Source: Hippasteria phrygiana
Taxonomy: Eukaryota; Echinodermata; Asteroidea; Valvatida; Goniasteridae
Length of the DNA stretch: 64,000 nucleotides
Direction: 5' to 3'
Assembly (NCBI GenBank): GCA_037893225.1
Contig: JAZGUH010000369.1
Coordinates: 124,001-188,000, forward strand
Shown here: positions 39,209 through 52,169 of the stretch, piece by piece
Layout of the letters: each line of letters opens with the position of its first letter
How positions within the stretch are numbered: position 1 is the stretch's first letter
Translations under genes and position numbers: made by a program
The notes under the pieces: model-generated
Told to the model about the DNA's origin: nothing
Databases searched by the model: none
The model's input: the letters and a program-made list of their open reading frames with translations, nothing else

Positions 39209-40366
39209 GCAATTATATATGAGTAAAGCAAGTCCATACCCCAGGGAATTTGACATGCATGGAGCAATAAATAGACGGTAACATGTACACAGATGTTGGC
39301 CGGAAAGAAAATAAACATTGCGAGGTTTGAATTTTCTCCACAAGTTTTAACTCTAAGAAGCCGCCGATAATTGCAACATGTAGCGCCAGATCTAAGCTAT
39401 CCATACATGTCAAAATTACTGAATTTTGTTGATATTTCATGCAATTATGAATGAGTAAAGCAAGTCATACCCTAGGGAATTTGACAGGCATGGAGCAATA
39501 AATAGAAGGTAATATGCACACAGATGTTGGCCGGAAAGAAAATAAACATTGCGAGGTTTGAATTTTCTCCACAAGTTTTAACTCTAAGAAGCCGCCGATA
39601 ATTGCAACATGTAGCGCCAGATCTAAGCTATCCATACATGTCAAAATTACTGAATTTGGTTGATATTTCATGCAATTATGAATGAGTAAAGCAAGTCCAT
39701 ACCCCAGGGAATTTGACATGCATGGAGCAATAAATAGACGGTAACATGTACACAGATGTTGGCCGGAAAGAAAATAAACATTGCGAGGTTTGAATTTTCT
39801 CCAGAAGTTTTAACTCTAAGAAGCCGCCGATAATTGCAACATGTAGCGCCAGATCTAAGCTATCCATACATGTCAAAATTACTGAATTTGGTTGATATTT
39901 CATGCAATTATGAATGAGTAAAGCAAGTCCATACCCCAGGGAATTTGACAGGCATGGAGCAATAAATAGACGGTAACATGTACACAGATGTTGGCCGGAA
40001 AGAAAATAAACATTGCGAGGTTTGAATTTTCTCCACAAGTTTTAACTCTAAGAAGCCGCCGATAATTACAACATGTAGCGCCAGATCTAAGCTATCCATA
40101 CATGTCAAAATTACTGAATTTGGTTGATATTTCATGCAATTATGAATGAGTAAAGCAAGTCATACCCTAGGGAATTTGACAGGAATGGAGCAATAAATAG
40201 AAGGTAATATGCACACAGATGTTGGCCGGAAAGAAAATAAACATTGCGAGGTTTGAATTTTCTCCACAAGTTTTAACTCTAAGAAGCCGCCGATAATTGC
40301 AACATGTAGCGCCAGATCTAAGCTATCCATACATGTCAAAATTACTGAATTTGGTTGATATTTCAT
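39209..40366 (+). repeat. Five-unit block, copy 1 (1158 bp)
   Basis: The pattern is L S L L S. The first unit has a private atatatgag head and ends in gaattttgttg. The third has ctccagaag, the fourth aattacaac and the fifth gacaggaatgg. It is repeated directly at 40367-41524. Confidence 0.9.
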
Positions 40367-41524
40367 GCAATTATAAATGAGTAAAGCAAGTCCATACCCC
40401 AGGGAATTTGACATGCATGGAGCAATAAATAGACGGTAACATGTACACAGATGTTGGCCGGAAAGAAAATAAACATTGCGAGGTTTGAATTTTCTCCACA
40501 AGTTTTAACTCTAAGAAGCCGCCGATAATTGCAACATGTAGCGCCAGATCTAAGCTATCCATACATGTCAAAATTACTGAATTTTGTTGATATTTCATGC
40601 AATTATGAATGAGTAAAGCAAGTCATACCCTAGGGAATTTGACAGGCATGGAGCAATAAATAGAAGGTAATATGCACACAGATGTTGGCCGGAAAGAAAA
40701 TAAACATTGCGAGGTTTGAATTTTCTCCACAAGTTTTAACTCTAAGAAGCCGCCGATAATTGCAACATGTAGCGCCAGATCTAAGCTATCCATACATGTC
40801 AAAATTACTGAATTTGGTTGATATTTCATGCAATTATGAATGAGTAAAGCAAGTCCATACCCCAGGGAATTTGACATGCATGGAGCAATAAATAGACGGT
40901 AACATGTACACAGATGTTGGCCGGAAAGAAAATAAACATTGCGAGGTTTGAATTTTCTCCAGAAGTTTTAACTCTAAGAAGCCGCCGATAATTGCAACAT
41001 GTAGCGCCAGATCTAAGCTATCCATACATGTCAAAATTACTGAATTTGGTTGATATTTCATGCAATTATGAATGAGTAAAGCAAGTCCATACCCCAGGGA
41101 ATTTGACAGGCATGGAGCAATAAATAGACGGTAACATGTACACAGATGTTGGCCGGAAAGAAAATAAACATTGCGAGGTTTGAATTTTCTCCACAAGTTT
41201 TAACTCTAAGAAGCCGCCGATAATTACAACATGTAGCGCCAGATCTAAGCTATCCATACATGTCAAAATTACTGAATTTGGTTGATATTTCATGCAATTA
41301 TGAATGAGTAAAGCAAGTCATACCCTAGGGAATTTGACAGGAATGGAGCAATAAATAGAAGGTAATATGCACACAGATGTTGGCCGGAAAGAAAATAAAC
41401 ATTGCGAGGTTTGAATTTTCTCCACAAGTTTTAACTCTAAGAAGCCGCCGATAATTGCAACATGTAGCGCCAGATCTAAGCTATCCATACATGTCAAAAT
41501 TACTGAATTTGGTTGATATTTCAT
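40367..41524 (+). repeat. Five-unit block, copy 2 (1158 bp)
   Basis: This tandem copy of 39209-40366 carries all the same tags. Its first unit has the common ataaatgag head rather than the private atatatgag. It is the same length and similar in composition to the five-unit duplication at 9728-12043. Confidence 0.9.
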
Positions 41525-41987
41525 GCAATTATGAATGAGTAAAGCAAGTCATACCCTAGGGAATTTGACAGGCATGGAGCAATAAATAGAAGGTAATATG
41601 CACACAGATGTTGGCCGGAAAGAAAATAAACATTGCGAGGTTTGAATTTTCTCCACAAGTTTTAACTCTAAGAAGCCGCCGATAATTGCAACATGTAGCG
41701 CCAGATCTAAGCTATCCATACATGTCAAAATTACTGAATTTGGTTGATATTTCATGCAATTATGAATGAGTAAAGCAAGTCCATACCCCAGGGAATTTGA
41801 CATGCATGGAGCAATAAATAGACGGTAACATGTACACAGATGTTGGCCGGAAAGAAAATAAACATTGCGAGGTTTGAATTTTCTCCACAAGTTTTAACTC
41901 TAAGAAGCCGCCGATAATTGCAACATGTAGCGCCAGATCTAAGCTATCCATACATGTCAAAATTACTGAATTTGGTTGATATTTCAT
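41525..41987 (+). repeat. Two linking monomers (S L)
   Basis: One type A and one type B monomer of consensus sequence. Nothing else is seen. Confidence 0.88.
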
Positions 41988-43144
41988 GCAATTATGAATG
42001 AGTAAAGCAAGTCATACCCTAGGGAATTTGACAGGCATGGAGCAATAAATAGAAGGTAATATGCACACAGATGGTGGCCGGGAAGAAAATAAACATTGCG
42101 AGGTTTGAATTTTCTCCAGAAGTTTTAACTCTAAGAAGCCGCCGATAATTGCAACATGTAGCGCCAGATCTAAGCTATCCATACATGTCAAAATTACTGA
42201 ATTTGGTTGATATTTCATGCAATTATGAATGAGTAAAGCAAGTCCATACCCCAGGGAATTTGACAGGCATGGAGCAATAAATAGACGGTAACATGTACAC
42301 AGATGTTGGCCGGAAAGAAAATAAACATTGCGAGGTTTGAATTTTCTCCACAAGTTTTAACTCTAAGAAGCCGCCGATAATTACAACATGTAGCGCCAGA
42401 TCTAAGCTATCCATACATGTCAAAATTACTGAATTTGGTTGATATTTCATGCAATTATGAATGAGTAAAGCAAGTCATACCCTAGGGAATTTGACAGGAA
42501 TGGAGCAATAAATAGAAGGTAATATGCACACAGATGTTGGCCGGAAAGAAAATAAACATTGCGAGGTTTGAATTTTCTCCACAAGTTTTAACTCTAAGAA
42601 GCCGCCGATAATTGCAACATGTAGCGCCAGATCTAAGCTATCCATACATGTCACAATTACTGAATTTGGTTGATATTTCATGCAATTATGAATGAGTAAA
42701 GCAAGTCATACCCTAGGGAATTTGACAGGCATGGAGCAATAAATAGAAGGTAATATGCACACAGATGTTGGCCGGAAAGAAAATAAACATTGCGAGGTTT
42801 GAATTTTCTCCACAAGTTTTAACTCTAAGAAGCCGCCGATAATTGCAACATGTAGCGCCAGATCTAAGCTATCCATACATGTCAAAATTACTGAATTTGG
42901 TTGATATTTCATGCAATTATGAATGAGTAAAGCAAGTCCATACCCCAGGGAATTTGACATGCATGGAGCAATAAATAGACGGTAACATGTACACAGATGT
43001 TGGCCGGAAAGAAAATAAACATTGCGAGGTTTGAATTTTCTCCACAAGTTTTAACTCTAAGAAGCCGCCGATAATTGCAACATGTAGCGCCAGATCTAAG
43101 CTATCCATACATGTCAAAATTACTGAATTTGGTTGATATTTCAT
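41988..43144 (+). repeat. Five-unit dispersed block, copy 1 (S L S S L)
   Basis: It starts with a chimeric unit (ggtggccggg head joined to a ctccagaag tail). Next come an aattacaac unit, a gacaggaatgg/gtcacaatt unit, and types A and B. The same order occurs at 45459-46615, 3471 bp downstream. Confidence 0.88.
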
Positions 43145-45458
43145 GCAATTATGAATGAGTAAAGCAAGTCATACCCCAGGGAATTTGACAGGCATGGAGC
43201 AATAAATAGAAGGTAATATGCACACAGATGTTGGCCGGAAAGAAAATAAACATTGCGAGGTTTGAATTTTCTCCACAAGTTTTTACTCTAAGAAGCCGCC
43301 GATAATTGCAACATGTAGCGCCAGATCTAAGCTATCCATACATGTCAAAATTACTGAATTTGGTTGATATTTCATGCAATTATGAATGAGTAAAGCAAGT
43401 CCATACCCCAGGGAATTTGACAGGCATGGAGCAATAAATAGAAGGTAATATGCACACAGATGTTGGCCGGAAAGAAAATAAACATTGCGAGGTTTGAATT
43501 TTCTCCACAAGTTTTAACACTAAGAAGCCGCCGATAATTGCAACATGTAGCGCCAGATCTAAGCTATCCATACATGTCAAAATTACTGAATTTGGTTGAT
43601 ATTTCATGCAATTATGAATGAGTAAAGCAAGTCATACCCTAGGGAATTTGACAGGCATGGAGCAATAAATAGAAGGTAATATGCACACAGATGTTGGCCG
43701 GAAAGAAAATAAACATTGCGAGGTTTGAATTTTCTCCACAAGTTTTAACTCTAAGAAGCCGCTGATAATTGCAACATGTAGCGCCAGATCTAAGCTATCC
43801 ATACATGTCAAAATTACTGAATTTGGTTGATATTTCATGCAATTATGAATGAGTAAATCAAGTCCATACCCCAGGGAATTTGACATGCATGGAGCAATAA
43901 ATAGACGGTAACATGCACACAGATGGTGGCCGGGAAGAAAATAAACATTGCGAGGTTTGAATTTTCTCCACAAGTGTTAACTCTAAGAAGCCGCCGATAA
44001 TTGCAACATGTAGCGCCAGATCTAAGCTATCCATACATGTCAAAATTACTGAATTTGGTTTATATTTCATGCAATTATGAATGAGTAAAGCAAGTCATAC
44101 CCCAGGGAATTTGACAGGCATGGAGCAATAAATAGACGGTAACATGTACACAGATGTTGGCCGGAAAGAAAATAAACATTGCGAGGTTTGAATTTTCTCC
44201 ACAAGTTTTAACTCTAAGAAGCCGCCGATAATTGCAACATGTAGCGCCAGATCTAAGCTATCCATACATGTCAAAATTACTAAATTTGGTTGATATTTCA
44301 TGCAATTATGAATGAGTAAAGCAAGTCCATACCCCAGGGAATTTGACATGCATGGAGCAATAAATAGACGGTAACATGTACACAGATGTTGGCCGGAAAG
44401 TAAATAAACATTGCGAGGTTTGAATTTTCTCCACAAGTTTTAACTCTAAGAAGCCGCCGATAATTGCAACATGTAGCGCCAGATCTAAGCTATCCATACA
44501 TGTCAAAATTACTGAATTTGGTTGATATTTCATGCAATTATGAATGAGTAAAGCAAGTCATACCCTAGGGAATTTGACAGGCATGGAGCAATAAATAGAA
44601 AGTAATATGCACACAGATGTTGGCCGGAAAGAAAATAAACATTGCGAGGTTTGAATTTTCTCCACAAGTTTTAACTCTAAGAAGCCGCCGATAATTGCAA
44701 CATGTAGCGCCAGATCTAAGCTATCCATACATGTCAAAATTACTGAATTTGGTTGATATTGCATGCAATTATGAATGAGTAAAGCAAGTCATACCCTAGG
44801 GAATTTGACAGGAATGGAGCAATAAATAGAAGGTAATATGCACACAGATGTTGGCCGGAAAGAAAATAAACATTGCGAGGTTTGAATTTTCTCCACAAGT
44901 TTTAACTCTAAGAAGCCGCCGATAATTGCAACATGTAGCGCCAGATCTAAGCTATCCATACATGTCAAAATTACTGAATTTGGTTGATATTTCATGCAAT
45001 TATGAATGAGTAAAGCAAGTCATACCCTAGGGAATTTGACAGGCATGGAGCAATAAATAGAAGGTAATATGCACACAGATGTTGGCCGGAAAGAAAATAA
45101 ACATTGCGAGGTTTGAATTTTCTCCACAAGTTTTAACTCTAAGAAGCCGCCGATAATTGCAACATGTAGCGCCAGATCTAAGCTATCCATACATGTCAAA
45201 ATTACTGAATTTGGTTGATATTTCATGCAATTATGAATGAGTAAAGCAAGTCCATACCCCAGGGAATTTGACATGCATGGAGCAATACATAGACGGTAAC
45301 ATGTACACAGATGTTGGCCGGAAATAAAATAAACATTGCGAGGTTTGAATTTTCTCCACAAGTTTTAACTCTAAGAAGCCGCCGATAATTGCAACATGTA
45401 GCGCCAGATCTAAGCTATCCATACATGTCAAAATTACTGAATTTGGTTGATATTTCAT
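43145..45458 (+). repeat. Ten monomers rich in private variants (S L S L S L S S S L)
   Basis: Private changes cluster here: gtttttactc near 43280, aacactaag near 43517, gtaaatcaag near 43855, a chimeric unit at 43839-44070, ctaaatttgg near 44280, gatattgcatgc near 44757 and ggaaataaaat near 45322. Flanking duplicated blocks are cleaner, so this stretch looks older or less homogenised. Confidence 0.86.
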
Positions 45459-46615
45459 GCAATTATGAATGAGTAAAGCAAGTCATACCCTAGGGAATTT
45501 GACAGGCATGGAGCAATAAATAGAAGGTAATATGCACACAGATGGTGGCCGGGAAGAAAATAAACATTGCGAGGTTTGAATTTTCTCCAGAAGTTTTAAC
45601 TCTAAGAAGCCGCCGATAATTGCAACATGTAGCGCCAGATCTAAGCTATCCATACATGTCAAAATTACTGAATTTGGTTGATATTTCATGCAATTATGAA
45701 TGAGTAAAGCAAGTCCATACCCCAGGGAATTTGACAGGCATGGAGCAATAAATAGACGGTAACATGTACACAGATGTTGGCCGGAAAGAAAATAAACATT
45801 GCGAGGTTTGAATTTTCTCCACAAGTTTTAACTCTAAGAAGCCGCCGATAATTACAACATGTAGCGCCAGATCTAAGCTATCCATACATGTCAAAATTAC
45901 TGAATTTGGTTGATATTTCATGCAATTATGAATGAGTAAAGCAAGTCATACCCTAGGGAATTTGACAGGAATGGAGCAATAAATAGAAGGTAATATGCAC
46001 ACAGATGTTGGCCGGAAAGAAAATAAACATTGCGAGGTTTGAATTTTCTCCACAAGTTTTAACTCTAAGAAGCCGCCGATAATTGCAACATGTAGCGCCA
46101 GATCTAAGCTATCCATACATGTCACAATTACTGAATTTGGTTGATATTTCATGCAATTATGAATGAGTAAAGCAAGTCATACCCTAGGGAATTTGACAGG
46201 CATGGAGCAATAAATAGAAGGTAATATGCACACAGATGTTGGCCGGAAAGAAAATAAACATTGCGAGGTTTGAATTTTCTCCACAAGTTTTAACTCTAAG
46301 AAGCCGCCGATAATTGCAACATGTAGCGCCAGATCTAAGCTATCCATACATGTCAAAATTACTGAATTTGGTTGATATTTCATGCAATTATGAATGAGTA
46401 AAGCAAGTCCATACCCCAGGGAATTTGACATGCATGGAGCAATAAATAGACGGTAACATGTACACAGATGTTGGCCGGAAAGAAAATAAACATTGCGAGG
46501 TTTGAATTTTCTCCACAAGTTTTAACTCTAAGAAGCCGCCGATAATTGCAACATGTAGCGCCAGATCTAAGCTATCCATACATGTCAAAATTACTGAATT
46601 TGGTTGATATTTCAT
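45459..46615 (+). repeat. Five-unit dispersed block, copy 2 (S L S S L)
   Basis: This is a copy of 41988-43144 at 3471 bp. It shares the chimeric first unit (45459-45689) with the same head-to-tail junction, which is strong evidence of common descent. Confidence 0.88.
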
Positions 46616-48697
46616 GCAATTATGAATGAGTAAAGCAAGTCATACCCCAGGGAATTTGACAGGCATGGAGCAATAAATAGACGGTAACATGTACACAGAT
46701 GTTGGCCGGAAAGAAAATAAACATTGCGAGGTTTGAATTTTCTCCACAAGTTTTAACTCTAAGAAGCCGCCGATAATTGCAACATGTAGCGCCAGATCTA
46801 AGCTATCCATACATGTCAAAATTACTGAATTTGGTTGATATTTCATGCAATTATGAATGAGTAAAGCAAGTCATACCCCAGGGAATTTGACAGGCATGGA
46901 GCAATAAATAGAAGGTAATATGCACACAGATGTTGGCCGGAAAGAAAATAAACATTGCGAGGTTTGAATTTTCTCCACAAGTTTTAACTCTAAGAAGCCG
47001 CCGATAATTGCAACATGTAGCGCCAGATCTAAGCTATCCATACATGTCAAAATTACTGAATTTGGTTGATATTTCATGCAATTATGAATGAGTAAAGCAA
47101 GTCCATACCCCAGGGAATTTGACAGGCATGGAGCAATAAATAGAAGGTAATATGCACACAGATGTTGGCCGGAAAGAAAATAAACATTGCGAGGTTTGAA
47201 TTTTCTCCACAAGTTTTAACTCTAAGAAGCCGCCGATAATTGCAACATGTAGCGCCAGATCTAAGCTATCCATACATGTCAAAATTACTGAATTTGGTTG
47301 ATATTTCATGCAATTATGAATGAGTAAAGCAAGTCATACCCTAGGGAATTTGACAGGCATGGAGCAATAAATAGAAGGTAATATGCACACAGATGTTGGC
47401 CGGAAAGAAAATAAACATTGCGAGGTTTGAATTTTCTCCACAAGTTTTAACTCTAAGAAGCCGCTGATAATTGCAACATGTAGCGCCAGATCTAAGCTAT
47501 CCATACATGTCAAAATTACTGAATTTGGTTGATATTTCATGCAATTATGAATGAGTAAAGCAAGTCCATACCCCAGGGAATTTGACATGCATGGAGCAAT
47601 AAATAGACGGTAACATGTACACAGATGTTGGCCGGAAAGAAAATAAACATTGCGAGGTTTGAATTTTCTCCACAAGTTTTAACTCTAAGAAGCCGCCGAT
47701 AATTGCAACATGTAGCGCCAGATCTAAGCTATCCATACATGTCAAAATTACTGAATTTGGTTGATATTTCATGCAATTATGAACGAGTAAAGCAAGTCAT
47801 ACCCTAGGGAATTTGACAGGCATGGAGCAATAAATAGAAGGTAATATGCACACAGATGGTGGCCGGGAAGAAAATAAACATTGCGAGGTTTGAATTTTCT
47901 CCACAAGTGTTAACTCTAAGAAGCCGCCGATAATTGCAACATGTAGCGCCAGATCTAAGCTATCCATACATGTCAAAATTACTGAATTTGGTTTATATTT
48001 CATGCAATTATGAATGAGTAAAGCAAGTCATACCCCAGGGAATTTGACAGGCATGGAGCAATAAATAGACGGTAACATGTACACAGATGTTGGCCGGAAA
48101 GAAAATAAACATTGCGAGGTTTGAATTTTCTCCACAAGTTTTAACTCTAAGAAGCCGCCGATAATTGCAACATGTAGCGCCAGATCTAAGCTATCCATAC
48201 ATGTCAAAATTACTGAATTTGGTTGATATTTCATGCAATTATGAATGAGTAAAGCAAGTCCATACCCCAGGGAATTTGACATGCATGGAGCAATAAATAG
48301 ACGGTAACATGTACACAGATGTTGGCCGGAAAGTAAATAAACATTGCGAGGTTTGAATTTTCTCCACAAGTTTTAACTCTAAGAAGCCGCCGATAATTGC
48401 AACATGTAGCGCCAGATCTAAGCTATCCATACATGTCAAAATTACTGAATTTGGTTGATATTTCATGCAATTATGAATGAGTAAAGCAAGTCATACCCTA
48501 GGGAATTTGACAGGCATGGAGCAATAAATAGAAAGTAATATGCACACAGATGTTGGCCGGAAAGAAAATAAACATTGCGAGGTTTGAATTTTCTCCACAA
48601 GTTTTAACTCTAAGAAGCCGCCGATAATTGCAACATGTAGCGCCAGATCTAAGCTATCCATACATGTCAAAATTACTGAATTTGGTTGATATTTCAT
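46616..48697 (+). repeat. Nine monomers (S S L S L S S L S)
   Basis: Units 46847-47772 match 35507-36432 at 11340 bp, including gccgctgat near 47463. A type D unit lies at 47773-48003, with a private aacgagtaaag head near 47782. The last unit is of the gaaagtaat lineage. Confidence 0.85.
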
Positions 48698-49391
48698 GCA
48701 ATTATGAATGAGTAAAGCAAGTCATACCCTAGGGAATTTGACAGGAATGGAGCAATAAATAGAAGGTAATATGCACACAGATGTTGGCCGGAAAGAAAAT
48801 AAACATTGCGAGGTTTGAATTTTCTCCACAAGTTTTAACTCTAAGAAGCCGCCGATAATTGCAACATGTAGCGCCAGATCTAAGCTATCCATACATGTCA
48901 AAATTACTGAATTTGGTTGATATTTCATGCAATTATGAATGAGTAAAGCAAGTCATACCCTAGGGAATTTGACAGGCATGGAGCAATAAATAGAAGGTAA
49001 TATGCACACAGATGTTGGCCGGAAAGAAAATAAACATTGCGAGGTTTGAATTTTCTCCACAAGTTTTAACTCTAAGAAGCCGCCGATAATTGCAACATGT
49101 AGCGCCAGATCTAAGCTATCCATACATGTCAAAATTACTGAATTTGGTTGATATTTCATGCAATTATGAATGAGTAAAGCAAGTCCATACCCCAGGGAAT
49201 TTGACATGCATGGAGCAATAAATAGACGGTAACATGTACACAGATGTTGGCCGGAAAGAAAATAAACATTGCGAGGTTTGAATTTTCTCCAGAAGTTTTA
49301 ACTCTAAGAAGCCGCCGATAATTGCAACATGTAGCGCCAGATCTAAGCTATCCATACATGTCAAAATTACTGAATTTGGTTGATATTTCAT
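48698..49391 (+). repeat. Three-unit block, copy 1 (694 bp)
   Basis: The pattern is S S L: a gacaggaatgg unit, a type A unit and an L unit with ctccagaag. It is repeated directly at 49392-50085. Confidence 0.88.
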
Positions 49392-50085
49392 GCAATTATG
49401 AATGAGTAAAGCAAGTCATACCCTAGGGAATTTGACAGGAATGGAGCAATAAATAGAAGGTAATATGCACACAGATGTTGGCCGGAAAGAAAATAAACAT
49501 TGCGAGGTTTGAATTTTCTCCACAAGTTTTAACTCTAAGAAGCCGCCGATAATTGCAACATGTAGCGCCAGATCTAAGCTATCCATACATGTCAAAATTA
49601 CTGAATTTGGTTGATATTTCATGCAATTATGAATGAGTAAAGCAAGTCATACCCTAGGGAATTTGACAGGCATGGAGCAATAAATAGAAGGTAATATGCA
49701 CACAGATGTTGGCCGGAAAGAAAATAAACATTGCGAGGTTTGAATTTTCTCCACAAGTTTTAACTCTAAGAAGCCGCCGATAATTGCAACATGTAGCGCC
49801 AGATCTAAGCTATCCATACATGTCATAATTACTGAATTTGGTTGATATTTCATGCAATTATGAATGAGTAAAGCAAGTCCATACCCCAGGGAATTTGACA
49901 TGCATGGAGCAATAAATAGACGGTAACATGTACACAGATGTTGGCCGGAAAGAAAATAAACATTGCGAGGTTTGAATTTTCTCCAGAAGTTTTAACTCTA
50001 AGAAGCCGCCGATAATTGCAACATGTAGCGCCAGATCTAAGCTATCCATACATGTCAAAATTACTGAATTTGGTTGATATTTCAT
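49392..50085 (+). repeat. Three-unit block, copy 2 (694 bp)
   Basis: This tandem copy of 48698-49391 differs in gtcataatt near 49822-49830 in place of gtcaaaatt. Confidence 0.88.
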
Positions 50086-51011
50086 GCAATTATGAATGAG
50101 TAAAGCAAGTCCATACCCCAGGGAATTTGACATGCATGGAGCAATAAATAGACGGTAACATGTACACAGATGTTGGCCGGAAAGTAAATAAACATTGCGA
50201 GGTTTGAATTTTCTCCACAAGTTTTAACTCTAAGAAGCCGCCGATAATTGCAACATGTAGCGCCAGATCTAAGCTATCCATACATGTCAAAATTACTGAA
50301 TTTGGTTGATATTTCATGCAATTATGAATGAGTAAAGCAAGTCATACCCTAGGGAATTTGACAGGCATGGAGCAATAAATAGAAAGTAATATGCACACAG
50401 ATGTTGGCCGGAAAGAAAATAAACATTGCGAGGTTTGAATTTTCTCCACAAGTTTTAACTCTAAGAAGCCGCCGATAATTGCAACATGTAGCGCCAGATC
50501 TAAGCTATCCATACATGTCAAAATTACTGAATTTGGTTGATATTTCATGCAATTATGAATGAGTAAAGCAAGTCCATACCCCAGGGAATTTGACATGCAT
50601 GGAGCAATAAATAGACGGTAACATGTACACAGATGTTGGCCGGAAAGTAAATAAACATTGCGAGGTTTGAATTTTCTCCACAAGTTTTAAATCTAAGAAG
50701 CCGCCGATAATTGCAACATGTAGCGCCAGATCTAAGCTATCCATACATGTCAAAATTACTGAATTTGGTTGATATTTCATGCAATTATGAATGAGTAAAG
50801 CAAGTCATACCCTAGGGAATTTGACAGGCATGGAGCAATAAATAGAAAGTAATATGCACACAGATGTTGGCCGGAAAGAAAATAAACATTGCGAGGTTTG
50901 AATTTTCTCCACAAGTTTTAACTCTAAGAAGCCGCCGATAATTGCAACATGTAGCGCCAGATCTAAGCTATCCATACATGTCAAAATTACTGAATTTGGT
51001 TGATATTTCAT
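50086..51011 (+). repeat. Two-unit block in two tandem copies (2 x 463 bp)
   Basis: An L unit with gaaagtaaataaac plus an S unit with gaaagtaat (50086-50548) is repeated at 50549-51011. Copy 2 has aaatctaag near 50689 in place of aactctaag. Confidence 0.88.
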
Positions 51012-51242
51012 GCAATTATGAATGAGTAAAGCAAGTCATACCCTAGGGAATTTGACAGGCATGGAGCAATAAATAGAAGGTAATATGCACACAGATGTTG
51101 GCCGGAAAGAAAATAAACATTGCGAGGTTTGAATTTTCTCCACAAGTTTTAACTCTAAGAAGCCGCCGATAATTGCAACATGTAGCGCCAGATCTAAGCT
51201 ATCCATACATGTCAAAATTACTGAATTTGGTTGATATTTCAT
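51012..51242 (+). repeat. Single type A linking monomer
   Basis: A consensus type A unit between the two-unit duplication and the 927-bp dispersed block. Confidence 0.88.
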
Positions 51243-52169
51243 GCAATTATAAATGAGTAAAGCAAGTCCATACCCCAGGGAATTTGACATGCATGGAGCA
51301 ATAAATAGACGGTAACATGTACACAGATGTTGGCCGGAAAGAAAATAAACATTGCGAGGTTTGAATTTTCTCCACAAGTTTTAACTCTAAGAAGCCGCCG
51401 ATAATTGCAACATGTAGCGCCAGATCTAAGCTATCCATACATGTCAAAATTACTGAATTTTGTTGATATTTTATGCAATTATGAATGAGTAAAGCAAGTC
51501 ATACCCTAGGGAATTTGACAGGCATGGAGCAATAAATAGAAGGTAATATGCACACAGATGTTGGCCGGAAAGAAAATAAACATTGCGAGGTTTGAATTTT
51601 CTCCACAAGTTTTAACTCTAAGAAGCCGCCGATAATTGCAACATGTAGCGCCAGATCTAAGCTATCCATACATGTCAAAATTACTGAATTTGGTTGATAT
51701 TTCATGCAATTATGAATGAGTAAAGCAAGTCCATACCCCAGGGAATTTGACATGCATGGAGCAATAAATAGACGGTAACATGTACACAGATGTTGGCCGG
51801 AAAGAAAATAAACATTGCGAGGTTTGAATTTTCTCCAGAAGTTTTAACTCTAAGAAGCCGCCGATAATTGCAACATGTAGCGCCAGATCTAAGCTATCCA
51901 TACATGTCAAAATTACTGAATTTGGTTGATATTTCATGCAATTATGAATGAGTAAAGCAAGTCCATACCCCAGGGAATTTGACATGCATGGAGCAATAAA
52001 TAGACGGTAACATGTACACAGATGTTGGCCGGAAAGAAAATAAACATTGTGAGGTTTGAATTTTCTCCACAAGTTTTAACTCTAAGAAGCCGCCGATAAT
52101 TACAACATGTAGCGCCAGATCTAAGCTATCCATACATGTCAAAATTACTGAATTTGGTTGATATTTCAT
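51243..52169 (+). repeat. Four-unit dispersed block, copy 1 (927 bp)
   Basis: The pattern is L S L L. The first unit ends in gaattttgttgatattttat, a double variant. The third has ctccagaag and the fourth aattacaac. It is copied at 54716-55642. The fourth unit here has private cattgtgagg near 52049 and a type B gacatgcatgg where the other copy has gacaggcatgg. Confidence 0.88.
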
